Assembly (NCBI RefSeq): GCF_000424385.1
Contig: NZ_AUJU01000010.1
Location: 99,128 to 163,127, forward strand
Reading direction: 5' to 3'
Source: Butyrivibrio sp. LC3010
Lineage (GTDB): Bacteria > Bacillota > Clostridia > Lachnospirales > Lachnospiraceae
DNA: 64,000 nt
The translations under genes were made by a program, and so were the position numbers. How positions within the stretch are numbered: position 1 is the first letter of the stretch; each line of letters opens with the position of its first letter. Below the pieces are notes generated by a model, which searched no databases, was not told where the DNA came from, and saw only the letters and a list, made by a program, of their open reading frames with translations. This document shows, piece after piece, positions 8,309-18,004 of this stretch.

Positions 8309-8572
8309 TTACTGAATCTTGTTAACAGCCTGAGCAAGACGAGAAACTTTTCTTGAAGCTGTATTCTTCTTGAATACGCCCTTTGACTCAGCCTTATCGA
8401 TTGCTGATGTAGCAGCAAGAAGTGCCTTAGCAGCCTCTTCCTTGTTACCAGCCTCAACAGCTGTTCTAACCTTCTTGATCTCTGTCTTTACAGCAGACTT
8501 GATAGCCTGATTTCTAGCAGCCTTTTTCTGATTTGTAAGAATTCTCTTCTTGGCAGATTTGATATTAGCCAT
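8309..8572 (-). CDS. rpsT: 30S ribosomal protein S20
   Basis: An 87-aa basic protein beginning MANIKSAKKRILTNQKKAARNQ, typical of S20, a primary 16S rRNA-binding protein of the small subunit. The frame is open a few codons further upstream, but the box GGAGGA sits just before the ATG at 8572, which also matches the family N-terminus, so the shorter form is chosen. It is a single gene with its own strong promoter and terminator, divergent from lepA, a neighbour often seen in Clostridia and Bacilli. Confidence 0.97.
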   Translation of the reverse strand: MANIKSAKKRILTNQKKAARNQAIKSAVKTEIKKVRTAVEAGNKEEAAKALLAATSAIDKAESKGVFKKNTASRKVSRLAQAVNKIQ

Positions 8573-8669
8573 AACTTCCTCCATAAATATTACTAAAAGT
8601 TTTAATTGTCATCTAAGTTATATGGCTATGAAACCGGACACGGACAGTCAATGCCACATACACCATGAT

Positions 8670-8698
8670 ATTTTATACATTTGTTGTTGCAATGTCAA
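8670..8698 (-). promoter_or_regulatory. Strong sigma-A promoter of rpsT
   Basis: On the minus strand TTGACA (8698-8693), 17 bases, TAAAAT (8675-8670). The leader to the start codon is about 90 bases, room for the translational autoregulation known for S20 in other bacteria. Confidence 0.85.
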
Positions 8699-8719
8699 GT
8701 GATTTAAAAAATTAGGTGG

Positions 8720-8774
8720 CGTGTTATCAGTAATGCCATTGTGAATAACACAGTAATTATGTTATGATAACACG
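8720..8774 (+). promoter_or_regulatory. Candidate lepA promoter inside a 10-bp inverted repeat
   Basis: TTGTGA (8739-8744), 18 bases, TATGAT (8763-8768). The perfect inverted repeat CGTGTTATCA (8720-8729) / TGATAACACG (8765-8774) brackets it and overlaps the -10, so it could be an operator or RNA stem. No regulator is identified. Confidence 0.45.
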
Positions 8775-8863
8775 TGACTTCTAGAATGCAAATAGGAAAG
8801 TACATGCAGGAAGTCTGCCATATAATGGCTTTTGACAATTATCAGAATGGAATTTGGAGTATT

Positions 8864-10681
8864 ATGTCAGAATTTGATCAGAGTAAAGTTAGGAATTTTT
8901 GCATAGTAGCGCATATTGACCATGGAAAGTCTACACTGGCTGACCGTATGATAGAGACTACGGGAGTTCTTACCAGCAGAGAGATGCAGAATCAGGTGCT
9001 GGATAACATGGACATAGAGCGTGAGAGAGGTATTACCATCAAATCTCAGGCTGTGCGAATGATTTATAAGGCAAAAGACGGAGAAGAGTATGTATTCAAT
9101 ATGATAGATACACCCGGTCACGTTGACTTTGGCTATGAGGTTTCAAGAAGCCTTGCAGCTTGTGACGGTGCAATTCTTGTCGTTGATGCTACTCAGGGAG
9201 TTGAGGCTCAGACTCTTGCCAATGTGTATCTTGCCCTGGACCATGACCTGGATGTTTTTCCGGTAATCAATAAAATTGATCTTCCAAGTGCAAGACCGGA
9301 TGAAGTCAAGGAAGAAATAGAGGATGTTATAGGCATTGAGGCTCATGACGCTCCGCTTGTTTCAGCAAAACTCGGAACTGGAATTGAGGATGTGCTTGAA
9401 TCTGTAGTTCACAGAATCCCGGCTCCAACCGGAGATTCTTCTAAGCCGCTTAAGGCGCTTATTTTTGATTCAGTATATGATTCTTATCGCGGAGTTATCG
9501 TATTTGTAAGAGTAAGAGATGGTGTTCTCAAAAAGGGAATGACCGCGAAATGTATGGCGTCAGGAGCATCCTGGGAGGTTGTTGAGGTCGGATATTTTGG
9601 CCCCGGACAATTTATACCCTGCGATGAGCTTGTGGCGGGAAGCGTGGGATATTTTACAGCCTCAATTAAAAATATCCAGGATGCCAGAGTTGGTGATACT
9701 GTTACCAGCGCTGATGATCCCTGTGAAGAGGCTCTTCCCGGATATAAGAAGGTAATGCCTATGGTTTACTGCGGACTTTATCCTGCGGATACAGCCAAAT
9801 ATCCGGAGCTTCGCGATGCCCTTGAAAAGCTTCAGCTTAATGATGCTTCACTTTTCTATGAACCGGAGACATCTCAGGCTCTGGGATTCGGATTCCGTGC
9901 GGGATTCCTGGGACTTTTACATCTTGAGGTAATCCAGGAGAGACTGGAAAGAGAGTACAATCTTGACCTTGTAACAACAGCTCCCGGCGTAGTATACAAG
10001 GTTCACAAGACTGACGGCACTGTATTTGATCTTACCAATCCTGCTAATCTTCCTGATCCTGCAGAAATTGATTACATGGAGGAGCCTATAGTAAATGGCG
10101 AGATCATGGTGACTACAGAATATGTTGGATCAATAATGCAGCTTTGCCAGGAGAGACGCGGCAAGTATATAAGTACTGAGTATATAGAGGCTACAAGAGC
10201 GGTACTTAAGTATGAGCTTCCGCTTAACGAAATCATCTATGATTTCTTTGACGCTTTGAAATCCAGATCAAGAGGTTATGCATCCTTTGATTATGAGATA
10301 AAAGGCTATGAGCAGTCAGAGCTTGTTAAGCTGGACATTTTGATCAATCACGAGCAGGTTGATGCACTTTCATTTATTGTACATAAGGATGGTGCATATG
10401 ACCGAGGCCGTAAGATGTGTGAGAAGCTTAAGGGAGAGATTCCTAGACACCTCTTCGAGATACCTATCCAGGCAGCAATCGGAGGAAAAATCATAGCCCG
10501 TGAAACTGTAAGAGCTATGCGCAAGGATGTGCTTGCCAAGTGTTATGGCGGTGATATCAGCCGTAAGAGAAAGCTGCTTGAAAAGCAGAAGGAAGGTAAA
10601 AAGAAGATGCGTCAGATTGGTAGCGTGGAGATTCCACAGCAGGCCTTCCTTAGTGTACTTAAGCTTGACGAGGGTAACTGA
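8864..10681 (+). CDS. lepA: Elongation factor 4 (ribosomal back-translocase)
   Basis: A 605-aa translational GTPase of the LepA/EF4 family, which acts on stalled or mistranslocated ribosomes. Visible: G1 [14 protein letters not shown]2/switch region [16 protein letters not shown]3 DTPGHVDF, G4 NKIDL, then EF-G-like domains and the LepA-specific basic C-terminus ([17 protein letters not shown]). The frame is open 30 codons upstream, but homologues begin right before the [17 protein letters not shown] segment, and ATG 8864 has TGGAG just ahead, so the shorter start is used. It is 17 bases ahead of hemW, a very common gene pair in Firmicutes, presumably cotranscribed. Confidence 0.97.
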   Translation: MSEFDQSKVRNFCIVAHIDHGKSTLADRMIETTGVLTSREMQNQVLDNMDIERERGITIKSQAVRMIYKAKDGEEYVFNMIDTPGHVDFGYEVSRSLAACDGAILVVDATQGVEAQTLANVYLALDHDLDVFPVINKIDLPSARPDEVKEEIEDVIGIEAHDAPLVSAKLGTGIEDVLESVVHRIPAPTGDSSKPLKALIFDSVYDSYRGVIVFVRVRDGVLKKGMTAKCMASGASWEVVEVGYFGPGQFIPCDELVAGSVGYFTASIKNIQDARVGDTVTSADDPCEEALPGYKKVMPMVYCGLYPADTAKYPELRDALEKLQLNDASLFYEPETSQALGFGFRAGFLGLLHLEVIQERLEREYNLDLVTTAPGVVYKVHKTDGTVFDLTNPANLPDPAEIDYMEEPIVNGEIMVTTEYVGSIMQLCQERRGKYISTEYIEATRAVLKYELPLNEIIYDFFDALKSRSRGYASFDYEIKGYEQSELVKLDILINHEQVDALSFIVHKDGAYDRGRKMCEKLKGEIPRHLFEIPIQAAIGGKIIARETVRAMRKDVLAKCYGGDISRKRKLLEKQKEGKKKMRQIGSVEIPQQAFLSVLKLDEGN

Positions 10682-10698
10682 TTAGTTATTTGTGATAT

Positions 10699-12129
10699 AT
10701 GAAAACTCTGGGTATTTATATACATATACCATTTTGTAAACAAAAGTGCCTTTACTGCGACTTTCTTTCCTTTCCGGAGGGAAGGGCGCAGCAGGCGCTT
10801 TATTTTGCTGCTCTTAGCAAAGAGATTGGGATGGGAACAGAGGAATGCAGTGACTATGAAGTGGTATCCATATTTTTTGGAGGCGGAACCCCCACTTCTG
10901 TAAGTGCTGATTTTATAGTAAAGACAATGGAACTATTAAAAAACAGATACAAGATCAGAAGTGATGCTGAAGTTACCATTGAATGCAATCCCGGAACAGC
11001 AGATTTTGAGTCTCTGAAATTATACAGAGAATCCGGGATTAACAGAATCAGCATTGGACTTCAATCCGCGAAGGATGATGAACTTAGGCGGCTTGGCAGA
11101 ATACATGATCTTAAGCAATTTGAAGATTGCTATAAAAATGCCAGGGCAGCAGGTTTTGATAATGTAAATGTTGATCTCATGAGTGCAATTCCCGGGCAGA
11201 GCCTTACAGATTGGGAGAACAACCTGAATTATGTATGCTCTCTTTCTCCTAAGCCGGAGCATATTTCGGCATACAGTCTTATCATAGAGGAGGGTACACC
11301 TTTTTATGATATGTACGGCGATGATATGGATGGCGATTCCGACAGGAAGTTACAGGAAAGCATAAGTGATAATATGGATGGCGATTCCGACAGGAAGTTA
11401 CAGGAAAGCATAAGTGATAATATGGATGGCGATTCCGGCAGGGAACCACAGGAATGCATAAGTGATGATATGAATGGCGATTCCTGTAGGAAGCCACAGA
11501 GAGATATAAGTGATGATAGATGTGGCACCATGAAAAAAATCTTGCCGCTTCCTGATGAAGATACAGAAAGAGAAATGTACCACAGGACCAGGGAAATACT
11601 TAAGCAGAATGGTTATCACCGCTACGAGATATCCAATTATTCACTTGATAACAGAGAGTGCCTTCACAACAAGAGATACTGGCAGGGCGGAGATTATATA
11701 GGCTTTGGGCTTGGCGCAGCATCTCTTATGGATAATAAAAGATTTCACAACACCGGTGACTTTCAAAAATATCTTTCTGCCTTTGAACCGGTAAAGGCAG
11801 TGGGGGATGAACTTAATAAAAATAACTTAAATGACGAAGAAAAATGTAACGGAAAAACGATTATTTCAGTAATCAGAGAAGACGAAGAAAATCTTGATAA
11901 GACGGCCAAAATGGAGGAATTTATGTTTTTGGGACTTCGTATGGTAAATGGAGTTTCAAAGGCGGAATTCAAAAGCAGGTTTGGTGAAAACATAGAAAAT
12001 ATCTATGGAGATGTAATAGACGGTCTTGTGTCGGATGGTCTTATGGAGACTGAAAATGAAAATATTTACCTGACTGAAAGGGGCCTTGACCTCAGTAATT
12101 ACTGCATGGCTAAGTTTATTTTTGAGTAG
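10699..12129 (+). CDS. hemW: HemW, radical SAM heme chaperone (CPO-like), with a repeat insertion
   Basis: A 476-aa radical SAM protein of the HemW group, formerly annotated as oxygen-independent coproporphyrinogen III oxidase. The [4Fe-4S] motif is CKQKCLYC (Cys13, Cys17, Cys20); FFGGGTPTS and the HemW C-terminal domain follow. HemW binds heme and is thought to insert it into respiratory proteins. About 90 residues longer than usual: four 16-residue units (residues 208-271, type DNMDGDSDRKLQESIS) are inserted between EEGTPFYDMYG and LPLPDEDTEREMY, two segments that normally lie close together. There is a second, Lys/Glu-rich insert around residues 370-395. Core motifs are intact, so the protein is probably functional. 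It follows lepA directly. Confidence 0.93.
   Translation: MKTLGIYIHIPFCKQKCLYCDFLSFPEGRAQQALYFAALSKEIGMGTEECSDYEVVSIFFGGGTPTSVSADFIVKTMELLKNRYKIRSDAEVTIECNPGTADFESLKLYRESGINRISIGLQSAKDDELRRLGRIHDLKQFEDCYKNARAAGFDNVNVDLMSAIPGQSLTDWENNLNYVCSLSPKPEHISAYSLIIEEGTPFYDMYGDDMDGDSDRKLQESISDNMDGDSDRKLQESISDNMDGDSGREPQECISDDMNGDSCRKPQRDISDDRCGTMKKILPLPDEDTEREMYHRTREILKQNGYHRYEISNYSLDNRECLHNKRYWQGGDYIGFGLGAASLMDNKRFHNTGDFQKYLSAFEPVKAVGDELNKNNLNDEEKCNGKTIISVIREDEENLDKTAKMEEFMFLGLRMVNGVSKAEFKSRFGENIENIYGDVIDGLVSDGLMETENENIYLTERGLDLSNYCMAKFIFE
11320..11511 (+). repeat. Four tandem 48-bp repeats inside hemW
   Basis: Exactly 4 x 48 bases, coding for 16-residue acidic/polar units. The first two units are almost identical and the last two have drifted. 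The unit length keeps the frame. Confidence 0.92.
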
Positions 12130-12135
12130 AGTACT

Positions 12136-12159
12136 TAGTGTGGCTAAACAGCTACACTA
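12136..12159 (+). terminator. Hairpin after hemW (weak terminator candidate)
   Basis: TAGTGT-g-GCT pairs with AGC-t-ACACTA, followed by GAGATATTTT. The T run is short and displaced, so termination may be partial. Confidence 0.45.
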
Positions 12160-12220
12160 GAGATATTTTAACGTTTACTATAGCTGCGGTTAGGTAAATC
12201 AAGATATTTGAGGATTTATT

Positions 12221-13582
12221 ATGGAAAGTAAAACAGTAAGATCAACTAACAATAATTATGATATGTTGAACGGAAGTCTTTTGGATAAAATTGTCATATT
12301 TGCACTTCCGCTTGCAATTTCAAGTATATTACAGCAGCTTTTTAATGCAGCTGATCTGGCAGTAGTGGGAAGATTTGCTTCTGCCGAGGCTATGGCAGCG
12401 GTAGGAAGCAATTCTTCAGTTATTTCCCTTATAGTCAGTTTCTTTGTGGGATTGTCTGTGGGTGCAAATGCTGTAATAGCAATGGAGATAGGAAGCGGGC
12501 ATAAGGATCAGATAAGTGATACGGTCCATACGGTAATAACTATTTCACTGGTTGCGGGATGTGCGCTGATATTCATAGGCTTCTTTTTAACAAGGCCAAT
12601 ATTGATATTGATGGCGGCACCGCAAAACGTTATGTCTCTGGCAATACTGTATCTTAGAATCTATTTCTTTGCTATGCCTGCCATAATGATCTACAACTAC
12701 GGTTCTGCGATTTTAAGAAGTAAAGGGGATTCAAGAAGACCCCTGTTTGCCATGGTAATCGCAGGAATAATAAATATCATACTTAATCTGATATTTGTTG
12801 TTGGATTCCACATGCATGTGGTGGGTGTTGCCCTTGCAACTGTTCTCTCCAACATGTTCAGCGCAGGACTTATTTTGTATTACCTGATGAATGAAGAGGA
12901 GCCATTTAAACTCGACTTCAGAAAGCTCAGCATAAAGAGAAGATATCTTATCAGAATGATGCAGATAGGTCTTCCTGCCGGATTGCAGGGTGCAGTTTTT
13001 TCACTGTCAAACGTTGTTATTCAGTCTGCCGTAAACAGCTTTGGTGCAGATGCAATTGCCGGTGGAACAGCAGCTGCCAATTTTGATTTTGTATCCTACT
13101 GTGCCATGAATGCGTTTGCTCAGTCAGCTGTTACTTTTACCAGTCAGAACTATGGAGCAAGGAAGTTTGACCGTTGTAAAAAGGTATTCAGGATCTGCAT
13201 GCTCTGCGGAATAGGAATTTCTGCGGCAATAGTACTTGTTCTGGTACTGTTCAGATATCAGGTTATAACATTGTTCACAACAGATGCGGATGTTATCAGC
13301 TTCGCAATGAAGAGAATCATGAATGCGTTTGTTCTGCATTTCCTTATTGGATCCTATGAGATAAGCGGAGGAGCTTTGAGAGGAATGAACCATTCACTTG
13401 CCCCTGCGTTGATATCGGTATTTGGAACCTGCGTATTCAGACTGATCTATGTATTTACGTATATCCCGACACATCACACGTTTGAACAGTTATTCCGTGT
13501 GTACCCGATTTCCTGGATCATAACAGGAACTATAACCTTAACTGTGTACTTCATAGTCAGGGCAAAAGAGTTTAGTAATTAA
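12221..13582 (+). CDS. MATE-family multidrug/toxin exporter
   Basis: A 453-aa polytopic membrane protein with about 12 hydrophobic segments arranged as two similar halves, as in MATE (multi-antimicrobial extrusion) proteins that export drugs or metabolites using a Na+ or H+ gradient. Family features: the N-terminal FALPLAISSILQQLFNAADLAVVGRFAS, the ILRSKGDSRRPLFAM loop and the second-half GLPAGLQGAVFSLSNVVIQSAVNSFG. ATG 12221 has GAGGA at proper distance. It stands alone between hemW and pilT. Substrate unknown. Confidence 0.92.
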   Translation: MESKTVRSTNNNYDMLNGSLLDKIVIFALPLAISSILQQLFNAADLAVVGRFASAEAMAAVGSNSSVISLIVSFFVGLSVGANAVIAMEIGSGHKDQISDTVHTVITISLVAGCALIFIGFFLTRPILILMAAPQNVMSLAILYLRIYFFAMPAIMIYNYGSAILRSKGDSRRPLFAMVIAGIINIILNLIFVVGFHMHVVGVALATVLSNMFSAGLILYYLMNEEEPFKLDFRKLSIKRRYLIRMMQIGLPAGLQGAVFSLSNVVIQSAVNSFGADAIAGGTAAANFDFVSYCAMNAFAQSAVTFTSQNYGARKFDRCKKVFRICMLCGIGISAAIVLVLVLFRYQVITLFTTDADVISFAMKRIMNAFVLHFLIGSYEISGGALRGMNHSLAPALISVFGTCVFRLIYVFTYIPTHHTFEQLFRVYPISWIITGTITLTVYFIVRAKEFSN

Positions 13583-13680
13583 CTTAAATTTTATCTTTAT
13601 TTCATTATCAGTTCGTTGACTTCTTTTTTGCATACCGACATGATAAGAGTAGAAGACTATGCAAGACAGGAGTGATTAAA

Positions 13681-14742
13681 ATGTCCAGAATTGATGATAT
13701 TCTAAAGACTGCAAAAGAAGCCGGAGCTTCAGATGTTCACATCACTGTTGGTATTCCGCCAAAGATGCGTGTTAACGGAAAATTGATAGCACTTGAGGGA
13801 TATCAGCGTATGCTTCCGGCGGATACGCAGGAAATAGCAGATGCAATCATGAGCCTGAAGCAGAAGGAACTTCTTGAAGCTAACGGACAGCATGATATGT
13901 CATTTTCAGTGATGGGACTTGGCCGTTTCAGGTTAAATGTTTTTAAACAAAGAGGCTCTGTCGCTATGGCGATAAGACTGGTGGAGACGACGATTCCTGA
14001 TCCGGAAACGCTTGGCATTCCCAAATCCGTTGTGAATCTTTATCAGAGGCAGAGGGGGCTGGTTCTGGTTACCGGACCCACAGGTTCCGGAAAATCAACT
14101 ACTCTGGCATCTGTTATTGATATGATAAACAATAACAGAGAAGCCCACATAATTACCCTTGAAGATCCTATAGAGTTTTTATATCAGCATAATAAATCGA
14201 TAGTTAACCAGAGAGAGGTTGGTCTTGACAGCGATAATTATGCCAATGCCCTAAGAGCAGCACTTCGCGAGGATCCGGATGTTATTCTTGTGGGTGAAAT
14301 GCGAGATCTGGAGACCATAAGCACTGCCATAACTGCAGCTGAGACGGGACACCTTGTATTATCGACGCTGCATACAATTGGCGCAGCCAGTACGGTGGAC
14401 AGAATTATTGATGTTTTTCCTCCGCACCAGCAGCAACAGATCAGAATTCAGCTTGCAAATGTATTGGAGGCTGTTATATCCCAGCAGCTGATACCAACCG
14501 CTGATGGTGAAAGAAGAGCAGCTGCATTTGAGGTTTTACATGTTAATTCTGCGGTAAGAAACATGATACGTGAAGGAAAGACCCATCAGCTTATAACTAT
14601 CATGCAGACCAACAGAAAGCTTGGAATGATCACGATGGATGAAGCGATAATTGAGCTGTGCAGGAGCGGAAAGATATCAAGGGAAAAGGCAATCCAGTAC
14701 GCACAGGATCCTGATATCATGCAGAACAAAATATTGAGATAA
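13681..14742 (+). CDS. pilT: PilT-type ATPase (type IV pilus retraction motor)
   Basis: A 353-aa hexameric secretion ATPase of the PilT group; it powers pilus retraction and twitching motility, and in some bacteria DNA uptake. Walker A GPTGSGKSTT, Asp box ITLEDPIEF, Walker B VGEMRD, His box TAAETGHLVLSTLHT and the PilT-type C-terminal motif AVRNMIREGKTHQL are all present, so it is PilT rather than PilB. ATG 13681 has AGGAG at proper distance; a GTG nine bases upstream overlaps that box. Other pilus genes are not in the window, but the next two genes (comM, dprA) belong to natural transformation, which suggests a DNA-uptake link. Confidence 0.94.
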   Translation: MSRIDDILKTAKEAGASDVHITVGIPPKMRVNGKLIALEGYQRMLPADTQEIADAIMSLKQKELLEANGQHDMSFSVMGLGRFRLNVFKQRGSVAMAIRLVETTIPDPETLGIPKSVVNLYQRQRGLVLVTGPTGSGKSTTLASVIDMINNNREAHIITLEDPIEFLYQHNKSIVNQREVGLDSDNYANALRAALREDPDVILVGEMRDLETISTAITAAETGHLVLSTLHTIGAASTVDRIIDVFPPHQQQQIRIQLANVLEAVISQQLIPTADGERRAAAFEVLHVNSAVRNMIREGKTHQLITIMQTNRKLGMITMDEAIIELCRSGKISREKAIQYAQDPDIMQNKILR

Positions 14743-14752
14743 GACATTTAAC

Positions 14753-14798
14753 TCCCGGCTTTGCAGGATTTATATTTCCTGTAGCCGGGGTTTTATTT
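14753..14798 (+). terminator. Strong terminator of pilT
   Basis: CCCGGCT...CAGGA pairs with TTCCTG-t-AGCCGGG, followed by GTTTTATTTT. Confidence 0.9.
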
Positions 14799-14915
14799 TG
14801 TGGGGAATTTAGATGGATTTTCTACAAAATAAAAAGCGCTCTGCTATGGATGCGCACTCGCGCAAGATGGATAAAGCTGCTAAAGCAACTAAAAAAGATT
14901 TTCTTGCAAAATAAT
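14795..14915. repeat. Palindromic repeat element, family 1, copy A
   Basis: Starts with a 15-bp stem (14795-14809 with 14816-14830, all positions paired counting G-T), then the conserved core AAAAAGCGCTCTGCTATGG and GATGCGCACTCGCGC, then a variable tail. Copies B, C and D lie at 35668, 40390 and 44940. Here it fills the space between pilT and comM. Confidence 0.8.
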
Positions 14916-15049
14916 TCTGATACGATATAATAAATTTTGCGTTTTGACGCATGTTTAATTTCCTACGGAGATTCTCCGTATTTTCCTTAATTTGTATTTT
15001 TAGAAGCAGTCCTTTTATGCGCGTATGCGTTACGAAAGGAGTATTTGTT

Positions 15050-16732
15050 ATGTTTAGTACTGTGGTTTCAGGTGCGGTAAAAGGCATAATGCCGTATCTG
15101 ATGCAGGTGGAGGTGGACACCTCTGATGGGCTTCCCATGTTCAACATGGTTGGCTTTATCAGCGGTGAAGTCAGGGAGGCATCGGAGAGGGTTAGAGTTG
15201 CCTTAAAGAATGCCGGATTTGCGTTGCCTCCAATGAGAATAACTGTCAATCTTTCCCCTGCAGATATCAGAAAAGCGGGGATTGCTGTGGATTTGCCGGT
15301 AGCGGTAGGAATACTCACAGCCATTGGAGAAATAGATTCCGACAGCCTTAAGGACACCCTGGTTATAGGTGAATTGGGACTTGACGGAGAAGTAAAGGCG
15401 GTAAGCGGAATTCTTCCGATGGTTGCCCATGCTTACAGTAAAGGATTTAAGACCTGTATTCTTCCAATCGATAATGCCAGAGAAGGCGCAGTTGTCCAGG
15501 GAATGAAAATCATTGGAGTAAGTTCACTTTCAGAGGTTGTGGCTTATCTTAAGACAGAAAGGGACGAAAGAGATAATCTGATCGCTCCAACCGTTGTGGA
15601 TGTCAATGCACTTTTTGACAATGAAGAGAGCACTGAGAATTACCTGAGGGGTATGGATTTTTCAGAGATAAACGGACAATCTGCCGTTAAGAGAGCTGTG
15701 GAAATCGCTGCTGCGGGCTACCATCATATCCTGATAATCGGCCCTCCGGGTTCCGGAAAGAGCATGGTGGCAAAAAGAATTCCTTCCATAATGCCCCCTC
15801 TTTCGAGAGATGAAGCACTGGAAGTGTCATCGATATATAGTGTGGCGGGGATGCTTAAAAAGGGAGAGACGCTGATAACAAGAAGACCTTTTATGAGTCC
15901 TCATCATTCGATAACTGAGGCTGCTCTTGCAGGCGGTGGCAGCATACCGCGCCCCGGGATTATATCTCTGTCGCACAGGGGCGTCATGTTCCTGGATGAG
16001 ATGGCTGAGTTTAAGAGAAATACGTTAAATCTTTTAAGACAACCTCTGGAGGACCGGGAGGTTCATATAGCAAGAAGCGGTGGGAACTTTTCATATCCTG
16101 CGGATCTGTTGCTGGTGGGAGCTATGAATCCATGCCCCTGTGGATATTATCCTGATCTTAACAAGTGTAAGTGCTCGGAATCTGAAATCAGCAAATATCT
16201 TGGCAGAATATCGGGACCAATACTGGATAGAATCGACATATGCATAGAGGCGGCAAAGATAGATGTGACAGAGCTGAATCATGGCACTCAGTGCAATGAG
16301 ACAAGCGCAGAGATCAGAAAAAGAGTTATGAGAGCTGTAAGTGTACAGCAAAAGCGTTTTAAAAATGATGGCATAAGGTTTAATTCGGAGATGACTCCGT
16401 CACAGATCCAGAAGTATTGCAAACTCGGGAATCAGGAGCAGAGGCTGATGGAGAGGATTTTTATGACAATGGATCTGTCTGCCAGAGCATATCATAAGGT
16501 CCTTAGAATTGCCAGAACTATAGCTGATCTTGATGGGAGTGAAAAAATTGAAACAGCTCACATTTCGGAAGCAGCATGCTATAGAATGATGGATTCCAAA
16601 TATTTTTCAAAATCCGCGTCAAGCGCAGAGCCGGGTTTTTCTGACAAAGTAAGGGACAGGGGTGGAAGCTTTGCTGAGAGAATAAAGAGCAGATCGGAAA
16701 TGCATACTCCCGGGGAAAGAGGTGTTTCATGA
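15050..16732 (+). CDS. comM: ComM/YifB-type AAA+ ATPase (Mg-chelatase-like)
   Basis: A 560-aa hexameric helicase-like ATPase; ComM promotes branch migration during integration of transforming DNA in naturally competent bacteria. N-terminal Lon-protease-like fold (VEVDTSDGLPMFNMVGF, RITVNLSPADIRKAG), Walker A IIGPPGSGKSM, sensor region GVMFLDEMAEF as Walker B, and MNPCPCGYYPD with a Cys cluster. ATG 15050 is preceded by AAAGGAG and matches the family N-terminus; the frame is open 33 codons upstream, where the sequence is not conserved. Its stop overlaps the start of dprA (ATGA), so the two are translationally coupled. Confidence 0.95.
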   Translation: MFSTVVSGAVKGIMPYLMQVEVDTSDGLPMFNMVGFISGEVREASERVRVALKNAGFALPPMRITVNLSPADIRKAGIAVDLPVAVGILTAIGEIDSDSLKDTLVIGELGLDGEVKAVSGILPMVAHAYSKGFKTCILPIDNAREGAVVQGMKIIGVSSLSEVVAYLKTERDERDNLIAPTVVDVNALFDNEESTENYLRGMDFSEINGQSAVKRAVEIAAAGYHHILIIGPPGSGKSMVAKRIPSIMPPLSRDEALEVSSIYSVAGMLKKGETLITRRPFMSPHHSITEAALAGGGSIPRPGIISLSHRGVMFLDEMAEFKRNTLNLLRQPLEDREVHIARSGGNFSYPADLLLVGAMNPCPCGYYPDLNKCKCSESEISKYLGRISGPILDRIDICIEAAKIDVTELNHGTQCNETSAEIRKRVMRAVSVQQKRFKNDGIRFNSEMTPSQIQKYCKLGNQEQRLMERIFMTMDLSARAYHKVLRIARTIADLDGSEKIETAHISEAACYRMMDSKYFSKSASSAEPGFSDKVRDRGGSFAERIKSRSEMHTPGERGVS

Positions 16733-17898
16733 CTACTGAAAATGTATATGCCTACATGCTGCACAATATTCCGGGATGGGGAAATAAGACTTTACTAAAG
16801 CTCCTTGATGAATTTGGAAGCTGCAGTAAGATTGCAAAGGCTACAGAAAAGGAACTTAGAGATTTTATAACTTCAAAGCAGTATAAAGCTTTTGAAAGAA
16901 TGCAGAAAACCTGGGATTTAGAAGGGGAGTATGAATATCTTTACAGAAGGGGAATAGATTTCTATTACTATTCTGATGTCAAATATCCACGCAGACTAAA
17001 GGACATTCCGGACCCGCCATTTGCCCTTTACTGTCTGGGAAACCTTCCTGATGAAAATAAGCCCTCTGTTTCCATAATCGGTGCCAGAAACAGCTCGGAA
17101 TATGGTAAGTATGCGGCTAAATTATTTGGTGACAAGCTTGCGTTGTCAGGTATCCAGATAATAAGCGGAATGGCCAGGGGAATAGATGGTATATCCCAGC
17201 AGGCAGCCATTTATGCAGGTGGCGAATCATACGGGATTCTCGGAAGTGGTGTGGACGTTTGTTATCCTGAGGAAAACAGAGCTTTATATAATTCGCTTAT
17301 AAAAAGCGGAGGGATTATATCAGAATATTTACCGGGGACTCAGCCGAAGCCACAATATTTTCCACCACGAAACAGGATAATAAGTGGATTATCTGATGCT
17401 GTACTTGTTATTGAGGCACGAGAAAAAAGTGGGACTCTTATTACCGTAGATATGGCACTTGAACAGGGTAGGGAAGTTTTTGCAGTTCCCGGAAGAATAT
17501 GTGATTCGCTGAGCTATGGATGCAATTCTTTGATAAGACAAGGTGCAGGAATGGCAGCAGGACCTGAGGAAATACTGGAGTACCTTAGAAGAAAAATTCA
17601 TAGCGACAGACCGGGAGTAGATGAAAAATGTGGAAAAGAGGAAGAAAAAGCCGGAGAAATGTGCGAAAACATTGTATTTGAAAATAATGAAAAAGCGGAA
17701 CTGCTTAATTGTAATGAGACACAAAAGTGTATATATAAGGAACTGGATTTTTATCCTCAGACAACAGCGGCAATATTTGAGAAGATGGTGGAAAGAGGCA
17801 TGGAAATGACAGTTTCTGAGGTGATGAATGCTTTGGTAGAGCTATGTCTTATTGGAATTGTTGCACAGAATGGGACAGGTTTCTATAAGCGGGGGTGA
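16729..17898 (+). CDS. dprA: DNA-processing protein DprA (Smf)
   Basis: A 389-aa protein that binds incoming single-stranded DNA and loads RecA in natural transformation. An N-terminal helix-hairpin-helix-type region is followed by the Rossmann-like DprA domain: YPRRLKDIPDPPFALYCLG, SIIGARNSSEYG, ISGMARGIDG, GSGVDVCYPEEN, and FPPRNRIISGLSDAVLVIEA. Residues about 290-325 are a charged low-complexity linker before a C-terminal winged-helix domain. The start overlaps the comM stop by four bases. In many Clostridia topA follows dprA; here it does not. Confidence 0.95.
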   Translation: MTTENVYAYMLHNIPGWGNKTLLKLLDEFGSCSKIAKATEKELRDFITSKQYKAFERMQKTWDLEGEYEYLYRRGIDFYYYSDVKYPRRLKDIPDPPFALYCLGNLPDENKPSVSIIGARNSSEYGKYAAKLFGDKLALSGIQIISGMARGIDGISQQAAIYAGGESYGILGSGVDVCYPEENRALYNSLIKSGGIISEYLPGTQPKPQYFPPRNRIISGLSDAVLVIEAREKSGTLITVDMALEQGREVFAVPGRICDSLSYGCNSLIRQGAGMAAGPEEILEYLRRKIHSDRPGVDEKCGKEEEKAGEMCENIVFENNEKAELLNCNETQKCIYKELDFYPQTTAAIFEKMVERGMEMTVSEVMNALVELCLIGIVAQNGTGFYKRG

Positions 17899-18004
17899 GT
17901 TGTATTGCTTTTACAAAGAAATGGTGAAAGCTGAAAGGAAAGCAGCGAATACGCATAAACTTGGTTAAAAAGCACTAAAAGCTTGACTGACTGAAAAAAT
18001 AAAA

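Noticed and set aside
14809..15357. Minus-strand 182-aa frame overlapping comM
   Set aside because: Most of it is antisense to the conserved comM N-terminus; its last part is repeat copy A. It only shows that the repeat is open in this frame.
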